This document shows positions 27,219 to 35,834 of a stretch of 64,000 nt of DNA, piece by piece. The notes under the pieces were generated by a model that was not told where the DNA came from, did not search any database, and saw nothing but the letters and a program-made list of their open reading frames with translations. The DNA lies in contig CAVWLJ010000002.1 of the NCBI GenBank assembly GCA_963755755.1, positions 62,001 through 126,000 on the forward strand, written 5' to 3'. The position numbers and the translations under genes were made by a program. The DNA comes from DATKNA01 sp963755755. Lineage in GTDB: Bacteria > Actinomycetota > Actinomycetes > Actinomycetales > Kineosporiaceae. Every line of letters begins with the position of its first letter. Position 1 is the first letter of the stretch.

Positions 27219-28946
27219 GTGGTTCGCCGGGCGCTGGTCACAGTCGCGCTCCTGCTGCTCGTAGCAGGGGGTTGGTGGCTGTGGCCGGCGACCCTCGGCG
27301 GCCGGACGACGTACCTGGTGACGCAGGGCGTCAGCATGGAACCCAGGTTCCACTCCGGGGACCTGGCGCTCGTCCGGCCCGCCGCCGGCTACGCCGTCGG
27401 CGACGCTGTGGCTTACCGGAGCGACACCCTGCACACGGTCGTCCTCCACCGCATCGTCGCGGTGGAGGACGGCCGGTTCCGGCTGCGCGGCGACAACAAC
27501 TCCTGGCTCGACCCCGACGCGGTGCCGCCCTCCGACGTGCTCGGCCGGCTGGTGGCGCGGGTGCCCCACGGCGGGGACCTGCTCCTCCAGGTGCGTCAGC
27601 CCTCCGTCCTGGCCCTCGGCAGCGTCCTGGTGACGCTCGTCGGCGGGCTGCTCCGGCTGACCCTGCGCCGCCGTCGGCGGCGCGCGGGCTCCGTCACGAC
27701 AGGGCAACGGCCCCCTCCGCCCCCGAGCGACGACGCCCAGCGGCTGCTGCCCCACGCGATCATGGTGACGGCATGCGCGGGCGTGGCGTTCCTCAGCGTG
27801 GGGGTGCTCGCGTGGGTCGTCCCGGCGGCGCGCGTCGACAGCCACCCCGTCGCGTACACCCAGCGGGCCGCCCTCACGTACCGGGCCTCGGTCCCGGCGA
27901 ACCCGGCGTACCCGACGGGCGAGCTGGTGACGGGTGATCCGGTCTACCTCGCGCTGGTCCCGGCCCTGGACGTCGCGGCCTCGTACCGCGTGACGACGTC
28001 CGCGGCAGCCGCGCTCGGGGGCACCCGGTGCCGTGGACGCCGTCCTCTCCACCCCGGACGGGTGGTCCCGCACCATGCCGCTGGTGCCGCCCGGCCCGTT
28101 CTCCGGGAACGCGTTCGACGTGACGGCGCACCTGGACCTGGCCGAGTTCGCCCGCGTGATCCGGGACGTGGAGTCCGCGACCCAGGTGCCCATCGGCGGC
28201 TACACCCTCACCGTGCGCGTCGACGTCCACCTGGCCGGGGCCGTCGCCGGTCGGCCGGTCGACCAGCGGATCGCGCCCGCCCTGGTGTTCAGCGTCGACG
28301 ACCACGTGGTGCGGCTCACCCAGACCCAGTCCGCCGGGCGCCCGCGCCACGGGCCGGCCCGCAGGTGACCGAGCAGGCCGGGTCGGTGCGGGTGCCGGAC
28401 CGGGCGCCGACCGCGTTCACCCTGGGTGGTCACCGCGTGCCGACCACGGAACTGCGATGGTGGCCGCCGGCCGTCGGTGGCGTGCTGCTGCTGGTGTGCC
28501 TCGGCCTCGGTCTCGCCGGCCGTCGGCGGCGGCCGGGTCAGGAGGACGACGAGTTCGGTCGGCGCCTCACGCGGTACCGGCCGCATCTGCTGGACACCGA
28601 GCCGGTCACGCCCGCGGACGGCCGGACCGTCATCGACCTCGACTCCATCGACACCCTCGCCCGGGTCGCCGAGCGGTACGAGCGGTTCATCCTGCACAGC
28701 GAGTCCGGGCCGGAGCACAACTTCCTGGTGGACGACGGCACCACCCTGTACCGGTACCGCACCGAGGACGCCCCCGACCCCGTGCCGACACCCCACCCCG
28801 TGCCGGCACCCCACCCCGTGCCGCGGCAGCGATCCGCTCCCGGGACGACGCCGGACGTCGTCCCCGCCGTGCCGCCCCGCGACGTCGGCGACCAGGTGAC
28901 GGCGTTCGTCGAGTGGCTGCGTCGCGGTCCTGCCGACCAGGACTGA
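27219..28946 (+). CDS. SipW-type signal peptidase I with DUF5305-like C-terminal region (two frame breaks)
   Basis: A 575-residue membrane protein. Residues 5-22 form a helix, then the S26B catalytic serine in QGVSMEPRFHSGD (Ser39) and, instead of the bacterial lysine, a histidine in VLHRIVAVEDG (His77), as in SipW and archaeal/ER peptidases. RGDNN follows. A second helix lies near residue 130. Residues ~180-500 resemble DUF5305: a helix, a large extracytoplasmic domain (YRASVPANPAYPTGELVTGDPVYLAL), another helix (~412-430) and the tail HNFLVDDGTTLYRYR. The middle (28017-28340) sits in a shifted frame; first and last parts share one frame. GGAGGG lies three bases before the GTG. It follows the small secreted protein by 34 bases. 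Confidence 0.8.
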   Translation: MVRRALVTVALLLLVAGGWWLWPATLGGRTTYLVTQGVSMEPRFHSGDLALVRPAAGYAVGDAVAYRSDTLHTVVLHRIVAVEDGRFRLRGDNNSWLDPDAVPPSDVLGRLVARVPHGGDLLLQVRQPSVLALGSVLVTLVGGLLRLTLRRRRRRAGSVTTGQRPPPPPSDDAQRLLPHAIMVTACAGVAFLSVGVLAWVVPAARVDSHPVAYTQRAALTYRASVPANPAYPTGELVTGDPVYLALVPALDVAASYRVTTSAAAALGGTRCRGRRPLHPGRVVPHHAAGAARPVLRERVRRDGAPGPGRVRPRDPGRGVRDPGAHRRLHPHRARRRPPGRGRRRSAGRPADRARPGVQRRRPRGAAHPDPVRRAPAPRAGPQVTEQAGSVRVPDRAPTAFTLGGHRVPTTELRWWPPAVGGVLLLVCLGLGLAGRRRRPGQEDDEFGRRLTRYRPHLLDTEPVTPADGRTVIDLDSIDTLARVAERYERFILHSESGPEHNFLVDDGTTLYRYRTEDAPDPVPTPHPVPAPHPVPRQRSAPGTTPDVVPAVPPRDVGDQVTAFVEWLRRGPADQD

Positions 28947-28972
28947 GCGCCGGGCGTAGTGCGCGGGCAAGC

Positions 28973-29437
28973 TCAGTGGCGAGTCGCGTGCAGGCCGACG
29001 CCCGGACCGTCCTTGCTGACCGCCGTCCGGCGCACGTCGCAGCCCGGGTCGCCCGGCGTCCCCGGGCCGACGACGGAGGCACGGACGTCCGCGACGATGC
29101 CCGCGAGCAGGTCACGGCTGCGCTGCAGCGCCTCGATCTTCGCGGTCAACGCGTCGAGCTCGCACTGCAGGGTCTCGACCAGGCGGTCCCGCTCCTGTTC
29201 ATCTTCGGGAACCGTCGCGGTGCCGTCGAGGAGGAATCTGAGGCTGTGCCCCACCGCTCCCGCCGGCAGCGCCGCGGAGAGCATGCACCGGATCCGGGCG
29301 ACGCGGTCGACGTCCGCCTCCTCGTACATCCGGTAGCCGGCAGGCGTGCGGCGCGGCCGCAGCAGCCCCTGCTCCTCGTAGTAGCGCAGCATCCGCACCG
29401 TCGTGCCGGTGCGGGCGGCGAGGTCCCCGATCTGCAT
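28973..29437 (-). CDS. MerR-family transcriptional regulator
   Basis: A 154-residue regulator. The N-terminal winged helix is MQIGDLAARTGTTVRMLRYYEEQGLL, then AGYRMYEEADVDRVARI, a coiled-coil dimerisation helix (residues ~80-115) and a short effector region ending in a tail with one Cys (DPGCDVR). The effector is unknown. The start at 29437 lies only 40 bases from the divergent transporter, and the shared gap holds a dyad inside a promoter spacer, the classic MerR arrangement. It probably controls the MFS gene and itself. Confidence 0.9.
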   Translation of the reverse strand: MQIGDLAARTGTTVRMLRYYEEQGLLRPRRTPAGYRMYEEADVDRVARIRCMLSAALPAGAVGHSLRFLLDGTATVPEDEQERDRLVETLQCELDALTAKIEALQRSRDLLAGIVADVRASVVGPGTPGDPGCDVRRTAVSKDGPGVGLHATRH

Positions 29438-29439
29438 GC

Positions 29440-29470
29440 TTGACCCTAACGTCGGCGTGAGGCTTTAGCG
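29440..29470 (+). promoter_or_regulatory. MerR-type promoter/operator between divergent genes
   Basis: TTGACC at 29440-29445 is a -35 element and CTTTAG or TTAGCG at 29463-29470 a -10, with a 17-19 base spacer. Inside it, CCTAACG (29445-29451) and CGTGAGG (29456-29462) are an inverted repeat with one mismatch. MerR proteins bind such dyads and untwist long spacers. Predicted transcription starts at about 29476-29478, on the GTG of the transporter, so its mRNA would be leaderless. Confidence 0.65.
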
Positions 29471-29477
29471 TCCGTCG

Positions 29478-30653
29478 GTGATCCTTCCCATCCTGATGGT
29501 GTGCTCCTTCGCGGTCGCGACCGCGGAGTTCGTCCTCGTCGGGTTGCTGCCGCAGATCGCGGCCGACCTGTCCGTCTCCGTGGCCGCCGCCGGTCAGCTC
29601 GTCACGGTGTACATGCTCGTGGTCACGATGGGTGGCCCGGTCGCGACCGTGCTCACGCGGAGGCTGCCGAGGCGCGGCCTGCTCGCCGGGACGATGACGC
29701 TGGGCACGTGTGCCGCCGCGCTGTCGGCGGTGTCCGGTACCTACGGCGTGCTGCTGGCGTCCCGGGTGGGTTCGGCCCTGGCACAGGCGCTCTTCATGGC
29801 CGTCGCCTCGCAGGTCGCGATGGCCGCCGTGCCTCCTGAGCGGCAGCCGGCCGCGGTGGCGCGGGTGTTCGCGGGGTTCGCCGTGGCCACGGTCGTCGGG
29901 CTGCCGCTCGGCACACTCGTCGGCCGGACCTTCGGCTGGCATGCCACGTTCCTCGTCGTGGTACTGCTCGCGGGTGCGGGCCTGATCGGCGTGCTCGTCT
30001 GGTGCCCGCCGATCCCGAACCCGGACGCCGTCGGCGGTCGCGCCGGGCTGCGGCCGGTGCTGCGGCCGGCGGTGATCCGTGGCCTGACCGTCACGCTGCT
30101 GACCCTCACCGGCTTCGTCGCGGTGTTCACCTACGTGACGCCCATGCTGCAGACGATCCCTGGGTTCGGTCCGGTCTGGGTGAGTGTCGCCCTTGTCGGG
30201 TACGGCGTCGGGACGGTCGCCGGCAACCTCCTCGCGGGGCGGGTACGCGCGGACCGGGTCGCGCAGGTCCTGCCGCTGCCGATCGCCGGGCTCGCGCTCG
30301 TGCTGCTGCTCCAGGGCCCGCTGATGCGGTGGCGACTGCCGGCCGTCGTGGGCCTGGTCCTCGTGGGGCTGACCGCGTTCGCCGTCGTCCCGCTGGTCCA
30401 GACGTGGCTTATGGGCACCGTCGGCTCCCAGTCGGCCGCGCTGATGGCCTCGGTCAACGTGTCGATCGCCGGAGTGGCCGGCGCCTTGGGCGCGGGTCTC
30501 GGCGGGGCGGTGCTGGCCGCTGGCCTGCCGCCGGTCTGGATCAACCCGGTCGCCGCCGTGCCGGTGCTCGCGGCGGTACTGGTCGCGATGGGTCTACGCC
30601 GTCGCCAAGCGTCGGTCCCGGCCGGACGCCCGCTGGTGTCCGAGACGTGCTGA
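29478..30653 (+). CDS. MFS transporter (DHA1/AraJ-CmlA-like)
   Basis: A 391-residue protein with about 12 hydrophobic helices. Motifs of the DHA1 drug/sugar efflux group: ATAEFVLVGLLPQIAADLSVS in helix 1, TVLTRRLPRRGLLAGTM (motif A loop) and ASRVGSALAQALFMAVASQVA in helix 4. Likely exports a small molecule such as a drug, sugar or metabolite sensed by the MerR regulator. Start is GTG 29478, which is also close to the predicted transcription start. No Shine-Dalgarno is present, consistent with a leaderless message. Confidence 0.88.
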   Translation: MILPILMVCSFAVATAEFVLVGLLPQIAADLSVSVAAAGQLVTVYMLVVTMGGPVATVLTRRLPRRGLLAGTMTLGTCAAALSAVSGTYGVLLASRVGSALAQALFMAVASQVAMAAVPPERQPAAVARVFAGFAVATVVGLPLGTLVGRTFGWHATFLVVVLLAGAGLIGVLVWCPPIPNPDAVGGRAGLRPVLRPAVIRGLTVTLLTLTGFVAVFTYVTPMLQTIPGFGPVWVSVALVGYGVGTVAGNLLAGRVRADRVAQVLPLPIAGLALVLLLQGPLMRWRLPAVVGLVLVGLTAFAVVPLVQTWLMGTVGSQSAALMASVNVSIAGVAGALGAGLGGAVLAAGLPPVWINPVAAVPVLAAVLVAMGLRRRQASVPAGRPLVSETC

Positions 30654-30975
30654 ACCGACGAGTCGGCGCCCGCTTTATCCCCGCTCCCCACGCCTTCGTC
30701 AGCCCGCGGCAGGGCAGTCGGTCGCTGCCGCTGCCCGGCCACCCCGCGGTGTCATTCCTGTTGTCCACGTCGGTCTCGGATAGCCCTCCCACCCTCGCCA
30801 CGACGCTTCCCAGGCTCTTCTCGTTGTGTCAGGTCAGGTCTGAGCAGAATGGTGCTGCCACTGCGTCCCCTAGTCTCTCTCTGAGAGATCACCTGTGCCG
30901 GAGTTTGTCGGTGGTCGGTTGTAGCGTCGTGGACATGGACGGGGGAACCAGTGACGCGGGCGGGGCGGACGAACA
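30654..30975. other. Intergenic region, about 320 bases
   Basis: Lower GC than its surroundings and without a convincing ORF. It contains a perfect 13-base palindrome TCTCTCTGAGAGA at 30876-30888, a possible operator for the following gene. An ATG at 30935 opens 25 codons in the neighbouring frame (MDGGTSDAGGADEQC...), which could be the true N-terminus of the HNH protein if another frame break is present near 31005. No terminator-grade hairpin is seen after the MFS gene. Confidence 0.4.
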
Positions 30976-32686
30976 GTGCGCGCGCGAATTCAGCCGGTCA
31001 TTCTCGGGAGTGGCGCCGATGACCTCGCGGCGCGCTCTGCAGCACGAATGGCACGGGCAGCCAGGGACGACGAAATCTTGGCGGGCGACCCGTATCTCGC
31101 CGACGCGATGGCACGACTGCACGCGGCCATCGCTGACCTCGCCGAGAGTCGCTGGACGGCCCGCGCCCCGGCGGTGCTGAGGGCCGCGCTACGGGCGGTC
31201 ACGCGGGAGCAGTCCCGGTTGGACGCCGCCGCTCTCCGGCTGATCGCCGACGTCGACTCGCGGGACGACGTGGTGCCGGGAGCGAGGCCGAGGACCGCGG
31301 GCGCGGCGCTGCTCCGGACCGCGCTGGGTGTCGAGCGGCGCAAGGCAACCCGCGAGGCCGAGGTCGCGCGCCTGGTCACCGGCGACCACCCCGACCTGGA
31401 CGCCGTGGGGAAGGCATACGCGGCCGGCGACATCAGGCGGGCGCACCTGGAGGTCGTGGTCAGCGTGCATCGACGCCTCGGCGTGAGCTGCCGTGAGAGC
31501 CCGCTGTCCCTGGTGGATCCGGCCACGGGCGAGACGAGCGAACGACGAACCATCGAAGCGGTCGACGCCACCCTGGCGGCTCGCGCGCGGGACTTCACCG
31601 TCACGGAACTCGGGCGCATCGGTGACCGGCTCGTCGAGACCCTGAACCCGCCCACGCCGGACGGCGCTCACGCGCGGCGTTACCTTCACCTCTCGCCACT
31701 GGCTGACGGGTCACTTCTGGGCAGGTTCTGCCTGGACCCTGTTCAGGCGCTGGCCTTCGTCGCCGTCGTCACGGCCCTCGCCGCTCCCAGGCCCGGCAAG
31801 GCTGTCGACGCCGACGGCGTCGAACGCGACCTGTCCGACGACCGCACGCCGGGTCAACGTCGCGCCGACGCCCTGATGGATGTCGTGCGGCACCATCCCT
31901 GCGCAGGTCACCTCCTCGACGACTTCCTGAAGCGGGCCCGTGGCGCTGAAGTGAACGACAGTGGCGTAAGGGAGAACGGTGAGACCGATGGTCCTAGGAA
32001 TGATGGCGGCGAGAGTGATGGCGGCGAGAATGACAGCGGCGAGAATGACAGCGGCGAGAATGAGCCGATAAGCAGCCTTGCCCATTCTGGCCGAGACGAT
32101 GATGACCCGCCGCCGGAAGGGGAATGGGTGATCCGGCGACCAGCCGGAGTCAGAATCGGGCCCCTACCCAGATGTACAGATCATCGTCACAGCGACTATC
32201 GGCCAACTCGCGCATGCTCGGGTACTCGACGGTCCGCAGGCGGCAGGTGACGAGGGTTTCGCGCGCGCCCAGCAGAGCGGCGGCGTCCACCCCGCCGTCC
32301 TCGCTCTCCTGGCCTGTTCCGGACGGCTCCGTCGGGTGCTGCTCGACGAGCACGGCGCCGTCCTTCACCTCGGCCGCGCGCAGCGCCTCGCCAGCCCGGC
32401 GCAGAAGGCGGCGCTGTTCGCGCGGGATGTCGGATGCGTCGTGCCCGGCTGCGACATCCCGGGGCACCTCTGCGAGATCCACCATGTCGTGCCCTGGGCC
32501 GACGGCGGGTCCACGGCGATCGACAACCTCGCCTTCCTCTGCCCGCGCCATCATGTGGAGGTCACGGAGGGCGCCTGGGAGATCGAGATGGTCGACGGCG
32601 TCCCCTGGGCGAGACCACCGGCCTGGGCGTACCCGGACCGGCCTCTGCTCCGGAACGCCGCACATCGCCACGCGAGCGCCGCGTAG
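30976..32686 (+). CDS. DUF222 / HNH endonuclease-domain protein (13E12-type, one or two frame breaks)
   Basis: About 569 residues. The N-terminal DUF222 region contains LAESRWTARAPAVLRAALRAVTREQSRLDAAALRLIADVD, and the C-terminus is an HNH nuclease with GCVVPGCDIPGHLCEIHHVV, PWADGGSTAIDNLAFLC and PRHHVEV, including the zinc cysteines. This is the 13E12 repeat-protein family, present in many copies in actinobacteria; function and mobility are uncertain. A linker at ~335-362 holds a repeated Asp/Gly/Glu motif. The frame changes at ~32130-32150, after which ESGPYPDVQIIVTATIGQL continues. The start is unsure: GTG 30976, or ATG 30935 in another frame. Confidence 0.82.
32002..32061 (+). repeat. 15-bp tandem repeat, four copies, in the DUF222-HNH gene
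   Basis: Units GATGGCGGCGAGAGT, GATGGCGGCGAGAAT and two GACAGCGGCGAGAAT run head to tail in frame, encoding D-(G/S)-G-E-(S/N). They form an acidic linker between the DUF222 and HNH parts. The two GACAGCGGCGAGAAT copies are identical, so copy number may vary. Confidence 0.92.
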
Positions 32687-32707
32687 AAGGGTGGGATCAG
32701 CGGTGGA

Positions 32708-33382
32708 TCAGGAGGCCGCGTACCGCTCGAGCACCAGGTCGACGATCGCGGGGTGCACTCCGATCGGCCCGGCGACCCAGGTGGCCGCCGTCCGTCCGAT
32801 GACGGTCGCGAAGTGGCCCGGGGCCAGTAGGTACGGCGCCACGGCCACCGGCCCGGCGTGCTCGGCGAGCAACCGTGTGACGGCCTCGTGCACGGTCGGG
32901 GACTGCGCGGTGGCGTACGCGGCGACGACCGGAGCAGCCCGCCGCGCGGCGAGCAGCCGGGCCTGCGCCTCGACGTCGGCAACGGCGTCCGGATCGCTCG
33001 AGCCGGCCGCGGCGAGCACGACGGGCGCCGTGGCCGGTGCCCCTGCCTCGCGCAGGCGCTCGTCGAGCGCGGCCGCGAGCGCGGGGTCGGGTCCGAGTGG
33101 CGGTGTCACCGCCGCGCTGGCGGCCGCCGCGGCGCGCCGGATGTCGACGGCGACGTGGTAGCCGCGGGAGAGCAGCAGCGGAACGACGACCGCGCCGGCG
33201 CCGACGCGCGCGAGCACGGCCGGGACGTCGGGGTCCGCGTTCTGCACATAGGCGGCGTGGACGCCGAGGTCGGGCCGGCGGGCGCGCACCTCGTCGAGCA
33301 GCGCCTCGACGGTGGCCTGCGCGGCCGGGTCGCGGCTGCCGTGCGCGACACCGACGAGAGCGCCTCCCGTTGGGACCGTCAT
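32708..33382 (-). CDS. Sirohydrochlorin chelatase (CbiX/SirB-like)
   Basis: A 224-residue protein with two related half-domains, as in long CbiX/SirB proteins: GVAHGSRDPAAQATVEALLDEV in the first and VVPLLLSRGYHVAVDI with the metal-site histidine, then a weaker repeat (PYLLAPGHFATVIG). It inserts Fe2+ into sirohydrochlorin to finish siroheme. It is the last gene of the minus-strand sulfur operon and overlaps cysG by four bases, which supports the iron-chelatase rather than cobalt role. Confidence 0.87.
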   Translation of the reverse strand: MTVPTGGALVGVAHGSRDPAAQATVEALLDEVRARRPDLGVHAAYVQNADPDVPAVLARVGAGAVVVPLLLSRGYHVAVDIRRAAAAASAAVTPPLGPDPALAAALDERLREAGAPATAPVVLAAAGSSDPDAVADVEAQARLLAARRAAPVVAAYATAQSPTVHEAVTRLLAEHAGPVAVAPYLLAPGHFATVIGRTAATWVAGPIGVHPAIVDLVLERYAAS

Positions 33383-34602
33383 ACCGCGAGCAGTTCGCGC
33401 AGCCGGACCACGTCACCGACGACGACCACCGCCGGCGGCCGGACCTCCGCGGCGTCGACGTCCGCGGCGACCTCGGCGAGGGTCGAGACGAGCACCCGCT
33501 GCCGGGGAGTGGTCCCGTCGCTGATCACGGCTACCGGGGTGGCAGCGGACCGGCCCCGCTTGACCAGCTCCTCGGCGACCCGGTCCAGGTGTGCGACGGC
33601 CATCAGCAGCACGAGCGTGCCCGGTCCGTGCGCGAGCGCATCCCAGTTCACGGTCGCACCGGGATGGGACGGGTCGAGGTGCGCCGACACGATCGCCACG
33701 TCCTGGGTGACGCCGCGGTGCGTCACCGGGATGCCCGCGAGCGCCGGCACGGCGACGGCGCTGGTCACGCCGGGCACGACCTCGAACGGGACGCCGGCCG
33801 CGACGCACGCCAGTGCCTCCTCGCCGCCGCGGCCGAAGACGTACGGGTCGCCGCCCTTGAGACGCACGACCCGCCGTCCGGCGAGCGCGTGCTGCACGAT
33901 CGTCGCGTTGATCTGGTCCTGGGTCAGGTTGTGCGCGTGCGGAGCCTTCCCGGCGTCGACTACGAGCACGTCGGCGTCCAGCTCGTCGAGCAGTTCGCGC
34001 GGGGCGAGCTTGTCGACGACGACGACGTCCGCCTCGCCGAGCGCGCGCCGGCCCCGCACGGTGACAAGCCCCGGGTCACCCGGACCGCCGCCGACGAGGC
34101 TGACCAGCCCGACGGCGCTCCGGCGTCGCCGGCGCAGCGGGAGCTCACCCGTGTCCGCGGCCAGCGCGATCGCGCGAGCCAGCTCCCGCGAGCGCGCCGG
34201 GTCACCGCTCGTCACCGCCACCGTGATCTCACCCGACCGGGCGACGGCGGGCGTCCGAGCGCTGGACGCCGAGGCGTCGTCGGCGCGCACGCACCAGACC
34301 CGCAGCGCCTCGGCGTCCGCCGCGACCTCGGCGTTGACGCCCACGTCGTCCGTGGCCGCATGCACCAGCCACGCGCCGCCGAGATCGCCGGGGGCGTATG
34401 CCCGCGGATGCACCGTGACGTTCCCGGAGGCGGCGAGCCCGGCGAGCTCGCCGGTGACGGAGGGCGCGACGACGTGCACGTCCGCGCCGGCGTCGACGAG
34501 GGCCTTCGCCCGGCGGGTGGCGACCGTGCCGCCACCGACCACGACGACGAGCCGGCCGCCCAGGTCCAGGGCCACCGGATACACCGGAGAGGTCACGTCC
34601 AT
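33379..34602 (-). CDS. cysG: Siroheme synthase: precorrin-2 dehydrogenase + uroporphyrinogen-III methyltransferase
   Basis: A 407-residue fusion. Residues 1-~150 are the NAD-dependent precorrin-2 dehydrogenase (VVVVGGGTVATRRAKALVDAGADV). Residues ~160-407 are the SAM-dependent uroporphyrinogen-III C-methyltransferase (LVGGGPGDPGLVTVRGRRAL, RLKGGDPYVFGRGGEE, GIPVTHRGV). Together with the adjacent chelatase it makes siroheme for the sulfite reductase of the same operon. It overlaps cysN by 10 bases. CysG in Salmonella also chelates iron; here a separate chelatase exists. Confidence 0.93.
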   Translation of the reverse strand: MDVTSPVYPVALDLGGRLVVVVGGGTVATRRAKALVDAGADVHVVAPSVTGELAGLAASGNVTVHPRAYAPGDLGGAWLVHAATDDVGVNAEVAADAEALRVWCVRADDASASSARTPAVARSGEITVAVTSGDPARSRELARAIALAADTGELPLRRRRRSAVGLVSLVGGGPGDPGLVTVRGRRALGEADVVVVDKLAPRELLDELDADVLVVDAGKAPHAHNLTQDQINATIVQHALAGRRVVRLKGGDPYVFGRGGEEALACVAAGVPFEVVPGVTSAVAVPALAGIPVTHRGVTQDVAIVSAHLDPSHPGATVNWDALAHGPGTLVLLMAVAHLDRVAEELVKRGRSAATPVAVISDGTTPRQRVLVSTLAEVAADVDAAEVRPPAVVVVGDVVRLRELLAV

Positions 34603-35834
34603 GGCAGCCCTCCCGCCATCCCGGCCGCGACCGTCGCACCGGTGGCCTCGTCGATGAGGAGGAAGGCCCCGGTGCGGCGGTTGACCCCGTAGTCGTCGAC
34701 CGCGAGCGGCTCGGCGGTGCGGACCGACACCCGCGCCAGGTCGTTCAGCCTCACCTGGGTGGTCGGCCGCACCCGGGCGGTGACGAGATCGAGGACGCCG
34801 GTGGCCTCCACCAGCGCGCGGGTCGTCCGGGTCGTGTGCTTGAGCAGGTACCGCCGGGGCGCCAGCGGTTCCTCCGCCAGCCAGCAGAGGGTCGCCTCCA
34901 CGGCGCGGGTCGGGGCGGGAGCGGCCTCGGCGGACGCAAGGAGGTCGCCGCGAGCCACGTCGACGTCGTCCACCAGCCGCAGCACGACGGACCGGCCCTC
35001 CTCCGCCTCGTCCAGCGGCCCGTCGTACGTCTCCACCGTCGCCACCGACGTCCGCACTCCCGACGGGAGGACGACGACCTCGTCGCCGGGGCGGACGGAC
35101 CCGCCCACGACCCGTCCGGCGTAGCCGCGGAACTCCCGCTCCGGCGCGCGGACGACGTACTGCACCGGGAAGCGGAACTCCGCCTGCGCGGACGGCGGCG
35201 GCGCGACGTCGACGGACTCGAGGAGCTCGAGCAGGGCCGGTCCGTCGTACCAGGGCGCCGCCACGGAGATGGACACCACGTTGTCGCCGTGCAGCGCGGA
35301 CACCGGTACCGCCGGCACGTCGTCCAGGCCGAGCGACCCGGCCCACGCCCGGAAGTCCCGCGCGACGGCCTCGAACGCCGACCGGTCCCAGCCGGCGAGG
35401 TCCATCTTGTTGACGACGAGCACGACGTGCGGCACCCGCAGCAGCGCCGCGATCGCCGCGTGCCGCCGGCTCTGCTCCGTCACCCCGTGCCGGACATCCA
35501 CGAGCACGACGGCGACGTCCGCCGTCGAGGCGCCGGTGACCATGTTCCGGGTGTACTGGACGTGACCGGGGGTGTCCGCCAGCACGAACGTGCGGCGCGG
35601 CGTCGCGAAGTACCGGTAGGCGACGTCGATGGTGATGCCCTGCTCCCGCTCGGCGCGCAAACCGTCCGTGAGCAGGGAGAGGTCGAGGTCCCCGCCCCGC
35701 CGCCCGCTCGCCGCGGCGACGGCGTCGAGCTGGTCCGCGAACACGCCCTTGGCGTCGTGCAGCAGCCGGCCGAGCAGGGTCGACTTGCCGTCGTCCACCG
35801 AGCCCGCGGTGGCCACGCGCAGGAGCGTGCCCAT
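34593..35834 (-). CDS. cysN: Sulfate adenylyltransferase large subunit (GTPase)
   Basis: A 413-residue EF-Tu-like GTPase that drives APS formation by CysD. It has P-loop AGSVDDGKSTLLGRLL, switch II DTPGHVQYTRNMVTGAS and the guanine motif NKMDL, then two beta-barrel domains. The length ends after domain III, so it lacks the APS kinase (CysC) fusion of many CysNC proteins. That fits direct reduction of APS by CysH rather than PAPS formation. Start ATG 35834 overlaps the cysD stop (ATGA). Confidence 0.95.
   Translation of the reverse strand: MGTLLRVATAGSVDDGKSTLLGRLLHDAKGVFADQLDAVAAASGRRGGDLDLSLLTDGLRAEREQGITIDVAYRYFATPRRTFVLADTPGHVQYTRNMVTGASTADVAVVLVDVRHGVTEQSRRHAAIAALLRVPHVVLVVNKMDLAGWDRSAFEAVARDFRAWAGSLGLDDVPAVPVSALHGDNVVSISVAAPWYDGPALLELLESVDVAPPPSAQAEFRFPVQYVVRAPEREFRGYAGRVVGGSVRPGDEVVVLPSGVRTSVATVETYDGPLDEAEEGRSVVLRLVDDVDVARGDLLASAEAAPAPTRAVEATLCWLAEEPLAPRRYLLKHTTRTTRALVEATGVLDLVTARVRPTTQVRLNDLARVSVRTAEPLAVDDYGVNRRTGAFLLIDEATGATVAAGMAGGLPWT

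Noticed and set aside
32002..32061. Short regularly spaced repeats as a CRISPR array
   Set aside because: Units are 15 bases, directly adjacent without spacers, and in frame within a coding gene.
30976..32686. Calling the HNH gene part of a prophage or insertion sequence
   Set aside because: No transposase, integrase, phage structural gene or terminal inverted repeats are visible around it.
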